64,000 bases of DNA from Noviherbaspirillum soli (lineage in GTDB: Bacteria > Pseudomonadota > Gammaproteobacteria > Burkholderiales > Burkholderiaceae_D). This document shows positions 55,672 to 64,000 of the stretch, piece by piece (positions within the stretch are counted from its first letter, which is position 1; each line of letters opens with the position of its first letter). Position numbers and translations under genes: made by a program. The stretch spans positions 23,761 to 87,760 of the forward strand of contig NZ_JACYOX010000026.1 of NCBI RefSeq assembly GCF_015352955.1, in the 5' to 3' direction. The notes under the pieces are model-generated. The model was not told the origin of the DNA, did no database searches, and saw only the letters and a program-made list of their open reading frames with translations.

Positions 55672-56628
55672 TCAGAACCTGATCACCCAATTCGCCTGAA
55701 CATACCGATACTGGTAATCCGGCCCGCCAAACGAGGCAGTCCGCAGATACCCCGCCCGCAGATCCAGCCGCTGCTGTCCGGCCAGCGGGCTACTCAGCCC
55801 GAACTCCAGCAGACGCGACGGCCCGCTCGGCGTTTCGGCGATGCTTTGCGTGCCGGCGCCGGCCAGCACGCTGCCGACCCAGCCGCTGTAGCGATAGCGC
55901 CACCCGGCCAGCAGCATGTTTTCCTGGTAGCGCTCGGGATTGAAATAGCCGCGCCGGGTTTCGTTGGGCGTGCTGTCGTAATGGCGGAAGCGGTACTGGA
56001 AGGTCAGGCCGAGGTCGAGGTCGGGCTGGAACACCGCCCTGAACCGTGCATGCCGGCGGTGATTGTCATCGCTGAAGTCCTGGTAACCCAGCGTGCCGAT
56101 CAGGGTGACCTTGGGATGCGGCTGATGCTCCAGGCTGCCGCCGACGAAGGTGAAATGGATGCCGCGGTCGAGCGCGGTCCTGGTCTCGACGAAGTCGCGG
56201 TTGATGAAGAACTCGGCCGAGGTGCCTTTCGCGATCGGCAGCAGGTAGCTGCCGTCGGCCGTCAGGAGCGTATGGCCGCCCTGCGACATCGCGCCGGCTT
56301 CAAGCTGCCAGGTGCGTATGCCGGCCGCCAGCGGCCCCCTTGCTGCAAGGGCAAGCTGCTCGCCGCTCCTGGACCAGCCGTCCTGACTGAACTCATGATG
56401 GCGGTAGCGCAGGCCGGTGGCCGCGTCCTGGGCCTGCAGCGACGGGAAGAAATCGACGCCCGTCCTGCGGGTGTTGAAATGCTCATTGTCGTTGGCGGCG
56501 AAGAAGGTCGGCCCGGCCGCCATGGTGGACGCGGGCGGCTCGGCATCGGCGGCGATGGCGCCGGCCGCATGCAGGCCCAGCCCCATGAACAAAACGGAAA
56601 AACGGCGACCGCGGATTGTCATACTCAT
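55672..56628 (-). CDS. Outer-membrane beta-barrel protein, probable polysaccharide export partner
   Basis: 318 residues from the ATG at 56628, which overlaps the glycosyltransferase stop (TAATG). Signal peptide to ~AIA|ADAEPP. The rest is alternating amphipathic strands rich in Tyr/Phe/Arg (TGLRYRHHEFSQDGW, LGLTFQYRFRHYDSTPNETR, YRYVQANWVIRF) and ends in Phe, as outer-membrane barrels do. It resembles YaiO or the barrel half of PgaA, but has no TPR half. The coupling suggests it acts with the synthase, perhaps as the exit pore. Confidence 0.68.
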   Translation of the reverse strand: MSMTIRGRRFSVLFMGLGLHAAGAIAADAEPPASTMAAGPTFFAANDNEHFNTRRTGVDFFPSLQAQDAATGLRYRHHEFSQDGWSRSGEQLALAARGPLAAGIRTWQLEAGAMSQGGHTLLTADGSYLLPIAKGTSAEFFINRDFVETRTALDRGIHFTFVGGSLEHQPHPKVTLIGTLGYQDFSDDNHRRHARFRAVFQPDLDLGLTFQYRFRHYDSTPNETRRGYFNPERYQENMLLAGWRYRYSGWVGSVLAGAGTQSIAETPSGPSRLLEFGLSSPLAGQQRLDLRAGYLRTASFGGPDYQYRYVQANWVIRF

Positions 56629-58088
56629 TATTTCGTGCCCCAACTCTTTTTCAATTCAAGCAATTCGGAAAGGTAGCCCAGCAGGCAGGCGGGCTGCAGG
56701 AACACGCTGTAGGCCAGCGTGTACGTCAGAAAGCCGGCGATGTTGCGCCGGACCGTCAGGCCGTTGGCGTCGAACATCTTGCGGCCGATGGAAAACATCA
56801 GGATATTGATCAGCCCCGCCAGCGGCAGCAGCACCAGCGTCATCGGTCCGGCGATGAAGTAATAGCCAAACAGCGCGGCCACCAGGCCGGGCAGGAACAC
56901 GATGGTAAAGATCAGGTCCAGCGCCGGGAACAGCACATTCCAGTAGACGAAGAAAGTCGACAGCCTGGGCGCGACCAGGATTTCCGGATGCTGCTTGAAA
57001 GCCTCGATCATGCCGCGCGACCAGCGCTGCCTTTGCCGGATGAACTGCTTCAGCGTGGTGGGCACATTGGTGAAGGCGCAGGCATCCTCGCAGAAGCCGA
57101 CGCGGTGGCCTTCCTTCAGGATGGCCCAGGTCAGCACGATGTCCTCGCCGACGCACTCGGGCCAGCCGCCGGCCTTTTCCAGCACCGCCTTGCGGTACAG
57201 CGAGAACGCGCCCTGCGCCACCAGCGTGCCCTGGAACAGCGACTGGATGCGCTTGATGCAGGCGATGCCATGGAAGTAATCCCACTCCTGCGCCTTGGCC
57301 AGCCAGTTCAGGCGCGAGTTGCGCACCAGGATGCAGCCGGCCACCGCGGCCGTATGCGGCGGATCGTTCAGGTAGCGTTCGACGATGTTCTTCAGCGCGT
57401 CCTTGTACAGATAGGAATCGCCGTCCACCGTCAGCACCAGCGAATGCCTTGCCTGCTTCAGCCCCTGGTTCAGCGCATTGGCCTTGCCGGCATTCTTTTC
57501 CAGGTCGACCAGTTGCAGCCATGGGTAGTCGGCCTGCGCGCCGCGCACCAGCTCGGCGGTGCGGTCGGGCGAGCCGTCGTTGATCACGATGACCTGCAGC
57601 CGGCCAGGATAGCCCTGCTTGGCAATGCTTTCCAGCGTGCCCAGGATGCTCTCCTCTTCCTTGTAGGCCGCGATCAGGATGGACAGCGGCGGATAGAGCG
57701 ATCGCAGCGGCGCGCGCGGCGGCCGCCGGTCCAGCACCAGTGCAGCGACCATGAAGGCATTCATGAAGCCGGGAATGATGGCGATGCCGGCAATGATGGT
57801 ATAGGCCAGCGGATAGCCGATATAGGCGGCCAGGTCACGGGTCCATGGCATCGAGAGATAGACCGACAGGGCGGCCCAGAGCATGGAGAAGGCCACGGTG
57901 ATGGCGAACTTGGTCCGTACCGACAGATAGAATTTGCGGCCTGCTGCCGCCGGGGCCGCCGGCTTTTCAAGCGGCTGCACTTCCGGCTGCGGCAAGTCGT
58001 GCGGCGCGAGCAGGTCGAGCGCCTCGGCCCTGAAGGACAAAGGCGGCAACTGCGTTTCCTTGTTTTTTTCTCCGATGGCAGTGTTCAT
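56628..58088 (-). CDS. Processive family-2 glycosyltransferase, PgaC-like
   Basis: 486 residues from the ATG at 58088, with GGAG 10 bases upstream; an ATG at 58160 would add 24 unlikely residues and sits against the palindrome. Two N-terminal membrane helices (~60-118), catalytic domain ~134-360 with Asp171 (INDGSPDRT), the DGD triplet 222-224, GED 314-316 and QxxRW (352-356, QRQRW), then 3-4 C-terminal helices. This is the poly-N-acetylglucosamine/hyaluronan/cellulose synthase layout. PgaC-like activity is an inference. PgaB-type deacetylase and PgaD are absent here. Confidence 0.85.
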   Translation of the reverse strand: MNTAIGEKNKETQLPPLSFRAEALDLLAPHDLPQPEVQPLEKPAAPAAAGRKFYLSVRTKFAITVAFSMLWAALSVYLSMPWTRDLAAYIGYPLAYTIIAGIAIIPGFMNAFMVAALVLDRRPPRAPLRSLYPPLSILIAAYKEEESILGTLESIAKQGYPGRLQVIVINDGSPDRTAELVRGAQADYPWLQLVDLEKNAGKANALNQGLKQARHSLVLTVDGDSYLYKDALKNIVERYLNDPPHTAAVAGCILVRNSRLNWLAKAQEWDYFHGIACIKRIQSLFQGTLVAQGAFSLYRKAVLEKAGGWPECVGEDIVLTWAILKEGHRVGFCEDACAFTNVPTTLKQFIRQRQRWSRGMIEAFKQHPEILVAPRLSTFFVYWNVLFPALDLIFTIVFLPGLVAALFGYYFIAGPMTLVLLPLAGLINILMFSIGRKMFDANGLTVRRNIAGFLTYTLAYSVFLQPACLLGYLSELLELKKSWGTK

Positions 58089-58161
58089 GACTGCTTCGCT
58101 CCAATTCGAAACCGGATAGGCATCCAACACGGCGCACCGGATTTTGTTTCCTTGTATCATA

Positions 58162-58200
58162 TTTCCTGTAGGAACTAACAGTATATTTACTTACAGGAAA
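58162..58200. promoter_or_regulatory. Long-spaced palindrome upstream of the glycosyltransferase gene
   Basis: TTTCCTGTA (58162-58170) and TACAGGAAA (58192-58200) are perfect inverted arms with a 21-base AT-rich spacer, so the arm centres are 30 bases apart (close to three helical turns). The spacer, read on the minus strand, holds TATACT, a possible -10. It looks like an operator for a dimeric or looping regulator. Confidence 0.5.
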
Positions 58201-58324
58201 CAATATTTAACGAAGGTGCGTGTGGTTTCGCAACAGGAACGAAGGATGTTTGCAGGTTGTGGAACGAGGTCGGGAGCGGGATGCACGGCATAAGCCGTTA
58301 TCGAGTGGGGAGAGCGTCGCTACC

Positions 58325-58438
58325 GTAGGGTGTGATACCCGAAGGGCATCACACCGAAGTGGCGCAACAGCGGCCTCGTGCGACGCCCGGCCCTTGCCGG
58401 CGAGACGGTGCGATGCCCTCCGGGGTATCGCACCCTAC
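58325..58438. repeat. BIME-like pair of inverted GTAG hairpins, copy 2
   Basis: Left unit 58325-58355 (GTAGGGTGTGATACCC then GAAGGGCATCACACC) and inverted right unit 58407-58438 (ends TATCGCACCCTAC). Each forms a stem with one A.C mismatch near a GAA or similar loop, next to GTAG. Same design as 25344-25457. It fills part of the 488-base gap between the glycosyltransferase start and the small ORF at 58577; the rest of that gap shows only the palindrome. Confidence 0.8.
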
Positions 58439-58576
58439 GGAGGTCACGGATCGGATAGCGATCCGCATGGCATCCGGACATATCGATTTCCGCAAACCGT
58501 GATCGCCTTGCCGGGGAAAACTGCGAACCGCGCCTCATATACTTCCTGCCTTCTCGGCAATCAGAAGAAACAAGGC

Positions 58577-58768
58577 ATGAAACCGGACGACAGCAGCGAC
58601 ACCCTGGTTAACCGGCTGGCCCAGCTTGAGCTGCTGGTGCAGGTCCAGAAGGAAGAGATTCGCAGGATATCGCTTGAGCGCGATCTGTTTGCGGCATGGT
58701 ATGACGCCACGAAGGCAAGCCCGGCCCGGCCTGCGCTCCGGGCGGCCGCCGAGGCATGCTCGTTCTGA
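58577..58768 (+). CDS. Small hypothetical coiled-coil protein
   Basis: 63 residues from the ATG at 58577. LVNRLAQLELLVQVQKEEIR continues as a heptad-like helix to about residue 40; the tail is Ala/Arg/Pro-rich. AAGG is near the ATG but too close to be an ideal ribosome site. It is convergent with the adaptor gene. It may be real or chance; no family is recognised. Confidence 0.4.
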   Translation: MKPDDSSDTLVNRLAQLELLVQVQKEEIRRISLERDLFAAWYDATKASPARPALRAAAEACSF

Positions 58769-58839
58769 GGCTAGCGGCGGCGTCCTTTCAGCTGCGCTCC
58801 GGCCGCCTCCCGGACTCCCCACCTCGGCAATCCCGCGCC

Positions 58840-60177
58840 TCAGCGCTCCCGCGCTGCGCGTCGCATCACCTGCGTGACAGGTTCAGCCAGATACTGCAGC
58901 GGCGTGCGCTCCTCTCCCTTGAGATAGACCTCGGCCGGCATGCCTGCCAGCAGCTTGAGGTCGCCGGCGCTGCTCAGTGAAGCCGGGTCGGCTTCCACCA
59001 GCGCGGTGTAATACGGTACGTTCGTGGCGCGATCAACCAAGCGGTCCGCTGAGACATAGACCAGCTTGCCATGCACTAGCTGTGTAGTGCGGGCCTTAAA
59101 GGCGGTAAAGCGGATATCCGCTTCCTGGCCCTTGTGAACCCGGTTGATATCTTCAGTGCGGATTCGTGCTTCGGTTAGCAGCCGGCTATCATCCGGCACG
59201 ATGTCCGCGATCGTTTCGCGCGGCGGAATGACCACGCCCGGCGTCGCATATTTCAGGTCCATCACTTCACCATCCGCAGGCGCAACGATGACTTGGCGCG
59301 CAGATGCGTCGATGGATTTACGCTGCTCCTGCTCTATTTCGGAGACACGCGCGGCAGTGACTTTAAGCTGGTCGCTGGCCTGCTGACGATACTCGCCTTC
59401 CAGCGAGCGGATCTTCAAATCGGTGTCGATCATGCGCTGTCCGGCGCGCACCAGTTCCGAGCGCCGCTCCTCGAGCTTCACGCCATAATCAGCCACGATG
59501 CCTTCCAACTGCGCAATGCGGGTAGCGGAGATATAGCCATCCTTTAGTAGCTTGCGGTTGTTCTCCAAGTCGTTTTTCTGGAACCCCATCGACTCCGTCG
59601 CCTGCTTGATCTGGGCTTGCAGGAAGACCGTCTCCTCGGCGATTTTTTCACGCTGGGATCGCAGCAGTGCTACCTGCCCGGTCAAGGCCAGACGCCGGGT
59701 CTGGAACAGGGACTGCTCTTTTGCCACCTGCGCCTGCAGCCGCGCATCGGTTTTCGCCCCTGCCAACACCTCTGCTGGAAAATCCACGGTTTTTGCCATG
59801 GACTGCTCCGCATCCAACCGTGCCAAGCTGGCGCGCTCAGCCAGCACCCGGTAATCCAGCCGGTTCCGATCCGCATCCACCCCAACGTCACCCAGTACCA
59901 GCAGCGGCTCGCCCTTTTGCACCCGCTGACCGTCACGCACCAGCACCTCGCGCACGATGCCGCCTTCAGCATGCTGCACCGGACGCCGGTTTAGGTCGAC
60001 CTTGACATACGCCGGCGCCACTACCGCCGATGAAAGCGGTGCCAGCGCCATCCACGCCAGTACCGGCAGCAGGCCTCCCAGCACTACCACACCGCCCCAG
60101 CGCGCCAGGCTGCGCGCCTCGTCGATATGGGGAATCAAATGGTCATTGGCCGCATCGGCCCGCATGGAAATCGTCAT
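58840..60177 (-). CDS. Type I secretion membrane-fusion (HlyD/PrtE-type) adaptor
   Basis: 445 residues. One membrane helix (~27-47, WGGVVVLGGLLPVLAWMALA), biotinyl-lipoyl half-motif RRPVQHAEGGIVREVLVRDG, a long coiled-coil hairpin (~110-290), then the second lipoyl half and beta-barrel (VIVAPADGEVMDLKYATPGV; LTEARIRTEDINRVHKGQEA). It bridges the ABC exporter to a TolC-like outer-membrane channel, which is not in the window. It lies 52 bases after the exporter gene. Confidence 0.93.
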   Translation of the reverse strand: MTISMRADAANDHLIPHIDEARSLARWGGVVVLGGLLPVLAWMALAPLSSAVVAPAYVKVDLNRRPVQHAEGGIVREVLVRDGQRVQKGEPLLVLGDVGVDADRNRLDYRVLAERASLARLDAEQSMAKTVDFPAEVLAGAKTDARLQAQVAKEQSLFQTRRLALTGQVALLRSQREKIAEETVFLQAQIKQATESMGFQKNDLENNRKLLKDGYISATRIAQLEGIVADYGVKLEERRSELVRAGQRMIDTDLKIRSLEGEYRQQASDQLKVTAARVSEIEQEQRKSIDASARQVIVAPADGEVMDLKYATPGVVIPPRETIADIVPDDSRLLTEARIRTEDINRVHKGQEADIRFTAFKARTTQLVHGKLVYVSADRLVDRATNVPYYTALVEADPASLSSAGDLKLLAGMPAEVYLKGEERTPLQYLAEPVTQVMRRAARER

Positions 60178-60229
60178 GCTGCTCTCTTCTCTATTTCACT
60201 TTGTCCGGTTGATCTGCGAGTGCTGCCGC

Positions 60230-61927
60230 CTACGCGGCGCCTTGCGCGGCACGCGGCATTGCCACCACCTGCGCGCCGGCCGGCTGCCGCATCGCCTGCA
60301 GCACTTCTGCCACGGTACCGTAGTGCTGGGCGCGGCCGGCTTCCAGTACCAGCATCTTGTCCATGTGCTGCACCAGGGTGCTGCGGTGAGTCACCACGAC
60401 CACCGTGACCTCGCCTTTCAAAGCCTTAAGCGCTTCGCCCAGCGCCAGTTCGCCAGCGCCGTCGAGGTTGGAATTGGGTTCATCCAGTATGAGCAGCTTG
60501 GGGTCGCCATACAGCGCCCGCGCGAGGGCGATGCGCTGCCGTTGGCCCGGCGACAACATCACGCCGGCGCTGCCGATCACGGTGTCGTATCCATCAGGCA
60601 GAGCCAGCACCATGTCATGAATGCCGGCGCGCTGCGCGGCGCGCACCACTGCAGCCGGGTCCGGCACGCCCAGCCGCGCAATGTTTTCCGCGACCGTGCC
60701 GGCAAACAGCTCCACGTCCTGCGGCACATAGCCCAGCCATGGCCCCAGTTCCTCGCGATCCCATTGCGCCAGGTCGACGCCATCGAGCCGCACCACGCCG
60801 GCGGCCGGCTGCCAGAGGCCGGTTAGCAGGCGCACCAGGGTGGACTTGCCGGCGCCGCTGGGGCCGACGATGGCCATCGCCTCGCCCGGCTCCAGGCTCA
60901 GCGACACCCCGGCCAGTATCAGCCGTTCACTCCTGGGCGGCCGGAACACCAGAGCGCTGGCCTGCAGCCTGCCGCTCGGCGCCGGCAGCTTCATCCGCTG
61001 CGGCTGGCTGTCGACGGCTTCCAGCAGCGCGCTGGTGCGGGCAAACGCCAGCCGCCCTTCTGCCAGCACGCGCCAGCTGCCGACGATCTGCTCCACCGGC
61101 GACAGCGCCTTGCCAAGCAGGATGGTGGTTGCCACCATGATGCCCGGCGTGCCATCGCCGGTGATGACGAGGTAGGCGCCCAGCGACTGCATCAGGATCT
61201 GCACCATCTGGCGGGTGGCGCGGGTCAGTGCAGCCATGGCCACCGACCTGCGTGCCGTGGGCCGCTGCAGTTCGGTGACCCTGGCATTGAGCGCGCGCCA
61301 TTTCGCAATCAGCGCGCCGCCCATGCCCAGCGACTGCACCACTTCCGCGTTCTGCATCGAGCTTTCCAGGTAGCGGGTCGACCTGGCCGCTTCCTGTTGC
61401 AGCGCCTCGATGTTCTTGCGGGTGATGCGGTCATTGAGCACGGCCAGCGCCAGCATCAGCGCCGCCGCGGCGAGCGCGGCCATGCCCAGCACTGGGTGGG
61501 CCAGCCAGATCACGGCGATATAGACCACGGCCCAGGGCGTATCGAACAGCGCCAGCAGGCCCTGCGCCGACAGCAGGTTGCGCAGGGTAGCCACGTCGCG
61601 CAGTCCTTCGGCGCTGCCCTGCCCCGCGTTGCCGGCCGAGCGGGCAAGCATCACCCGCGCCACCACGGGCGAGAGCTGCTCGGCCACCATGTTGCCGGCC
61701 ACGCCCTGCAGCCGGCTGCGCAGGTAGTCCAACAGCAGCGACAGGCCAAGCGCCACCGCCATGCCCAGCAGCAGCACCAGCAGGGTCTCGCGGCTCTGGC
61801 TGGTCAGCACCCGGTCGAAGACCTGGAGCATGAACAGGGCCGGCGCCAGGAGGAGCAGGTTGGTGAAGAAGGACAGCCCGAACACATGCGCAAGCGGGCG
61901 ACGCAGAAGCGATAGTAGCGATTTCAT
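60230..61927 (-). CDS. Type I secretion ABC exporter (PrtD family)
   Basis: 565 residues from the ATG at 61927 (GAGGA 5 bases upstream); the ATG at 61963 overlaps the stop of the RTX gene but has no ribosome site. Six membrane helices in ~1-300, then the ATPase domain: Walker A VGPSGAGKSTLVRLL, signature MLSPGQRQRIALARALYG, Walker B LLILDEPNSNLDG, switch VTHRST. There is no N-terminal C39-like domain, as expected for PrtD. It should export the RTX protein encoded immediately upstream. Confidence 0.93.
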   Translation of the reverse strand: MKSLLSLLRRPLAHVFGLSFFTNLLLLAPALFMLQVFDRVLTSQSRETLLVLLLGMAVALGLSLLLDYLRSRLQGVAGNMVAEQLSPVVARVMLARSAGNAGQGSAEGLRDVATLRNLLSAQGLLALFDTPWAVVYIAVIWLAHPVLGMAALAAAALMLALAVLNDRITRKNIEALQQEAARSTRYLESSMQNAEVVQSLGMGGALIAKWRALNARVTELQRPTARRSVAMAALTRATRQMVQILMQSLGAYLVITGDGTPGIMVATTILLGKALSPVEQIVGSWRVLAEGRLAFARTSALLEAVDSQPQRMKLPAPSGRLQASALVFRPPRSERLILAGVSLSLEPGEAMAIVGPSGAGKSTLVRLLTGLWQPAAGVVRLDGVDLAQWDREELGPWLGYVPQDVELFAGTVAENIARLGVPDPAAVVRAAQRAGIHDMVLALPDGYDTVIGSAGVMLSPGQRQRIALARALYGDPKLLILDEPNSNLDGAGELALGEALKALKGEVTVVVVTHRSTLVQHMDKMLVLEAGRAQHYGTVAEVLQAMRQPAGAQVVAMPRAAQGAA

Positions 61928-61962
61928 CGAATCCTCGGATACGGGCGATAACGTCAAAGCCA

Positions 61963-64000
61963 TTAGCCGAGCTTGAAGTCGCTGCTGCTCACGGTGCCTG
62001 TCGAACCAGGCACATCGATGTGGCCGAACAAGACCTTGGCCTGCCCGCCGCTGCCATCGGTGTCGTAGAACAGGTTGCCGGTGGCCGTGTCATACAGGAT
62101 GTGTTGATTCCCGTTGTTTGCATCACCGCCTAACGACGCGAGGAAGTTAGCGCCGTTTAACGTACCCGATGTGAAATTCGATGCCCCGAAAATCGCGGCG
62201 CTCAAACTGATGTTGTCGACGCCCGCCTGGAAGTCGCCGATGGTGTCGACATTTGTCGACGCGTTCAATGTGGTATCGAAGAGGAATGTGTCGGCGCCCT
62301 GGCCCCCGAACAGCAAGTCTCCCCCTGCTTCACCGCTGAGCCTGTCGTTGCCGCCGCCGCCAAATAGCAGGTCGTTACCCGCGCCGCCCCTGATCGAATC
62401 GTCGGCGCTCGAGCCGGCAATGATATCGTTGCCAGGGCCGCCAATCAGCGACGTCGCGAGATTGTAGGCGCTATTTTTCAGAAGATCGTAGCCGGCAACG
62501 GTGCCGCCGTTGGTGAAGGTCATCGTTTCGATCGTGGAATTGGCCGAGTACTGGTCCAGGACGGTAAGGTGAACCGCGTCTGATGCACCGCTTACACCTT
62601 TGAACTCCAAGTTGTCACTGAAGCGCTCAAAGCTGAAAGCACTGAAGGAATTAGGATTTGTCGTTTCACTAATTGTGTCCGTGCCTCCACCATCCTTGAT
62701 GGAAATGTTGCCCTCGTTGATGGCGATTGAATAGGAACTAGTACCTTGGCCGGACGGTGCGACATCTCTAATGTCCGCGGTGACGATGAAGCTCATGGTA
62801 TTTGGCACTGGGTCCAAATTAACGCCACCGTTGCTGGAGCCGCCATTGTCTTGTACCTGAAACGTAAAGCTAGTAGGCGTGCTAGGAGTGTTGTTGTAAT
62901 TGTCGGCAGGCACAAACGTCAACTTCCCGGCGGCGATGTCGGTGGCAGCAACAAACTGACCTACTGCAAGCGTTAAATTGTTAAATAATAACGTGCCAGT
63001 GGATATCGTCGGCAGAGTCGTAATTTTTACCGTGAAGAGACTATTAGCCGGGCTGTCGTTTGGATCAGTAAAGCCAAAATCGTTGATCGTAAACGTATAC
63101 CCTTTGTCCTCAATAATGGTGATGGAGTTGTCCGTTCCGTTAGGCGCATCGTTGACTGCTGCCAGGGTGAAGCTTTCGGTAGCAGCAATGTCGCCGCCAT
63201 GACCGTCGACCACGCTGTAGTTGAGATTGACTTGACCGTTGAAGTTGGCCGTCGGCGTGATGGTGTAGGTGCCGTTTCCATTGTTGACGAGCGTGCCGTT
63301 GCTGCTTGTCAGACCAGCCACCGACAGCGCGTCGCCATCGGCATCACTGAAGCCCTGCAGCAAATTCGCTGCGCTGACGGTGTAAGCGGTGCCCTCGGTA
63401 CCTGCAATCAAAGTAGCCTGGGCGCCAGACAGGACCGGTGCATCGTTGACCGCTGCCAGAGTGTAGCTGCGGCTGCCGCCCAATGAACCGCCATGACCGT
63501 CGACCACGCTGTAGGTCAGATTGACTTGACCATTAAAGTTGGCCGTCGGCGTGATGGTGTAGGTGCCGTTTCCATTGTTGACGAGCGTGCCGTTGCTGCT
63601 TGTCAGACCAGCCACCGACAGCGTATCGCCATCCACGTCACTGAAGCCCTGCAGCAGCTGCGCTGCAGTAACGGTGTATGCGGTGTCTTCGGTGCCTGCA
63701 GCCAGAACAGCCGTGGCGCTGCCGGTCACTGCATCGTTGACTGCTGTCAGGCTGAACTGCTGGCTGGCTGCCACTGTGCTGTCGTTACCGTCGGTGACGC
63801 TGTAGCTGAGCTTGACTTCGCCGTTGTAGTTCGCGGCGGGCGTGATGGTGTAGGTCTGGGTAGTTGCATCGTAGGCAACCGTGCCGTGGTCGGCTGTAAC
63901 CGCGCCAGATACGCTCAGCACCTGGCCGTTGGTAGCAACGTCCACATCGCTGAAACCTTGCAGCAGCTGTGCTGCGGTCACGGTGTATGCAGTGTCTTCG
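61963..64000 (-). CDS. Large RTX repeat protein (adhesin-like), 5' part outside the window
   Basis: At least 679 codons, open to the right edge; the start lies beyond it. From the edge inward: at least three cadherin-like/VCBS-like repeats of ~98 residues (AAQLLQGFSDVDGD, SSNGTLVNNGNGTYTITP, LTYSVVDGHGG, AAVNDAP), a different beta-rich domain, then RTX nonapeptides (GGPGNDIIAG, GGAGNDLLFGGGGNDRLSG, GGQGADTF) and a C-terminal region ending SSSDFKLG, the uncleaved type I secretion signal. Ca2+ in the nonapeptides folds the protein outside the cell. The repeats suggest an adhesin or matrix protein. Its stop overlaps an ATG of the exporter frame. Confidence 0.9.
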   Translation of the reverse strand, partial: EDTAYTVTAAQLLQGFSDVDVATNGQVLSVSGAVTADHGTVAYDATTQTYTITPAANYNGEVKLSYSVTDGNDSTVAASQQFSLTAVNDAVTGSATAVLAAGTEDTAYTVTAAQLLQGFSDVDGDTLSVAGLTSSNGTLVNNGNGTYTITPTANFNGQVNLTYSVVDGHGGSLGGSRSYTLAAVNDAPVLSGAQATLIAGTEGTAYTVSAANLLQGFSDADGDALSVAGLTSSNGTLVNNGNGTYTITPTANFNGQVNLNYSVVDGHGGDIAATESFTLAAVNDAPNGTDNSITIIEDKGYTFTINDFGFTDPNDSPANSLFTVKITTLPTISTGTLLFNNLTLAVGQFVAATDIAAGKLTFVPADNYNNTPSTPTSFTFQVQDNGGSSNGGVNLDPVPNTMSFIVTADIRDVAPSGQGTSSYSIAINEGNISIKDGGGTDTISETTNPNSFSAFSFERFSDNLEFKGVSGASDAVHLTVLDQYSANSTIETMTFTNGGTVAGYDLLKNSAYNLATSLIGGPGNDIIAGSSADDSIRGGAGNDLLFGGGGNDRLSGEAGGDLLFGGQGADTFLFDTTLNASTNVDTIGDFQAGVDNISLSAAIFGASNFTSGTLNGANFLASLGGDANNGNQHILYDTATGNLFYDTDGSGGQAKVLFGHIDVPGSTGTVSSSDFKLG
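63242..63623. repeat. Near-identical 294-bp coding repeats in the RTX gene
   Basis: The segments 63242-63329 and 63536-63623 are identical over 88 bases and sit 294 bases (98 codons) apart; identity continues in weaker form around them. This points to recent duplication or gene conversion among the repeats. Confidence 0.85.

Noticed and set aside
61963..64000. Regular repeats considered as a CRISPR array
   Set aside because: The repeats are in frame, 294 bases apart, and encode protein domains; no short repeat-spacer pattern exists in the window.

Overview
The window reads as chromosome of a GC-rich betaproteobacterium, most likely Burkholderiales, family Oxalobacteraceae (Herbaspirillum/Noviherbaspirillum/Massilia type). 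I infer this from protein style, from gene orders typical of the order (hemA-prfA-prmC; petABC-sspAB; mla-bolA-murA-his-tat), and from PEP-CTERM surface proteins. No search was run, so the genus is not fixed.

Layout. 0-4 kb: a small secreted protein, a CPA2 cation/proton antiporter, a small HTH regulator, an AT-rich gap, and an OmpR-type regulator whose phosphoacceptor position is His instead of Asp. 4.2-10.9 kb: hemA, prfA, dsbB, prmC, tex, grxD, ending in a strong terminator. 11-20.3 kb: an accessory stretch with a secreted beta-helix protein, the eroded 3' end of a PEP-CTERM gene behind boxA-like tandem repeats, a membrane acyltransferase, an unusually long lipoprotein form of 3-hydroxybutyrate-oligomer hydrolase, a glycosidase-like lipoprotein, and two roughly 1 kb gaps, one holding gene debris. 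20.3-29.2 kb: tRNA-Thr(TGT), the sspA/sspB pair, the cytochrome bc1 operon, mscL, a NarL-type regulator, a Nif3-like protein, a DegS-like protease and a DUF2461 protein.

29.2-46.1 kb is one continuous minus-strand block. In transcription order it is mlaFEDACB (phospholipid transport), an ABC-2 exporter pair, bolA, murA, hisG-hisD-[DNA methyltransferase]-hisC-hisB-hisH-hisA-hisF-hisI-hisE, a HIT protein and tatABC. Many junctions overlap by 1-4 bases or nearly abut, which suggests translational coupling. The solitary DNA methyltransferase inside the his genes is the odd member. gltB/gltD follow upstream (46.5-52.7 kb).

52.8-64 kb is a cell-surface region: a REP-associated (RAYT-type) transposase with an altered HUH motif; two PEP-CTERM proteins, each behind a sigma-54-type promoter; a PgaC-like glycosyltransferase coupled to an outer-membrane barrel gene and preceded by a long-spaced palindrome; and a type I secretion adaptor and ABC exporter downstream of a large RTX repeat protein that runs off the right edge. 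Two copies of a paired GTAG-hairpin repeat (a BIME-like element) lie at 25.3 and 58.3 kb and may be related to the transposase.

I did not find a clearly new defence or metabolic system. The best leads are the surface region with its sigma-54 sites, the methyltransferase within the his operon, the D-to-H response regulator and the PEP-CTERM remnant with boxA-like repeats.
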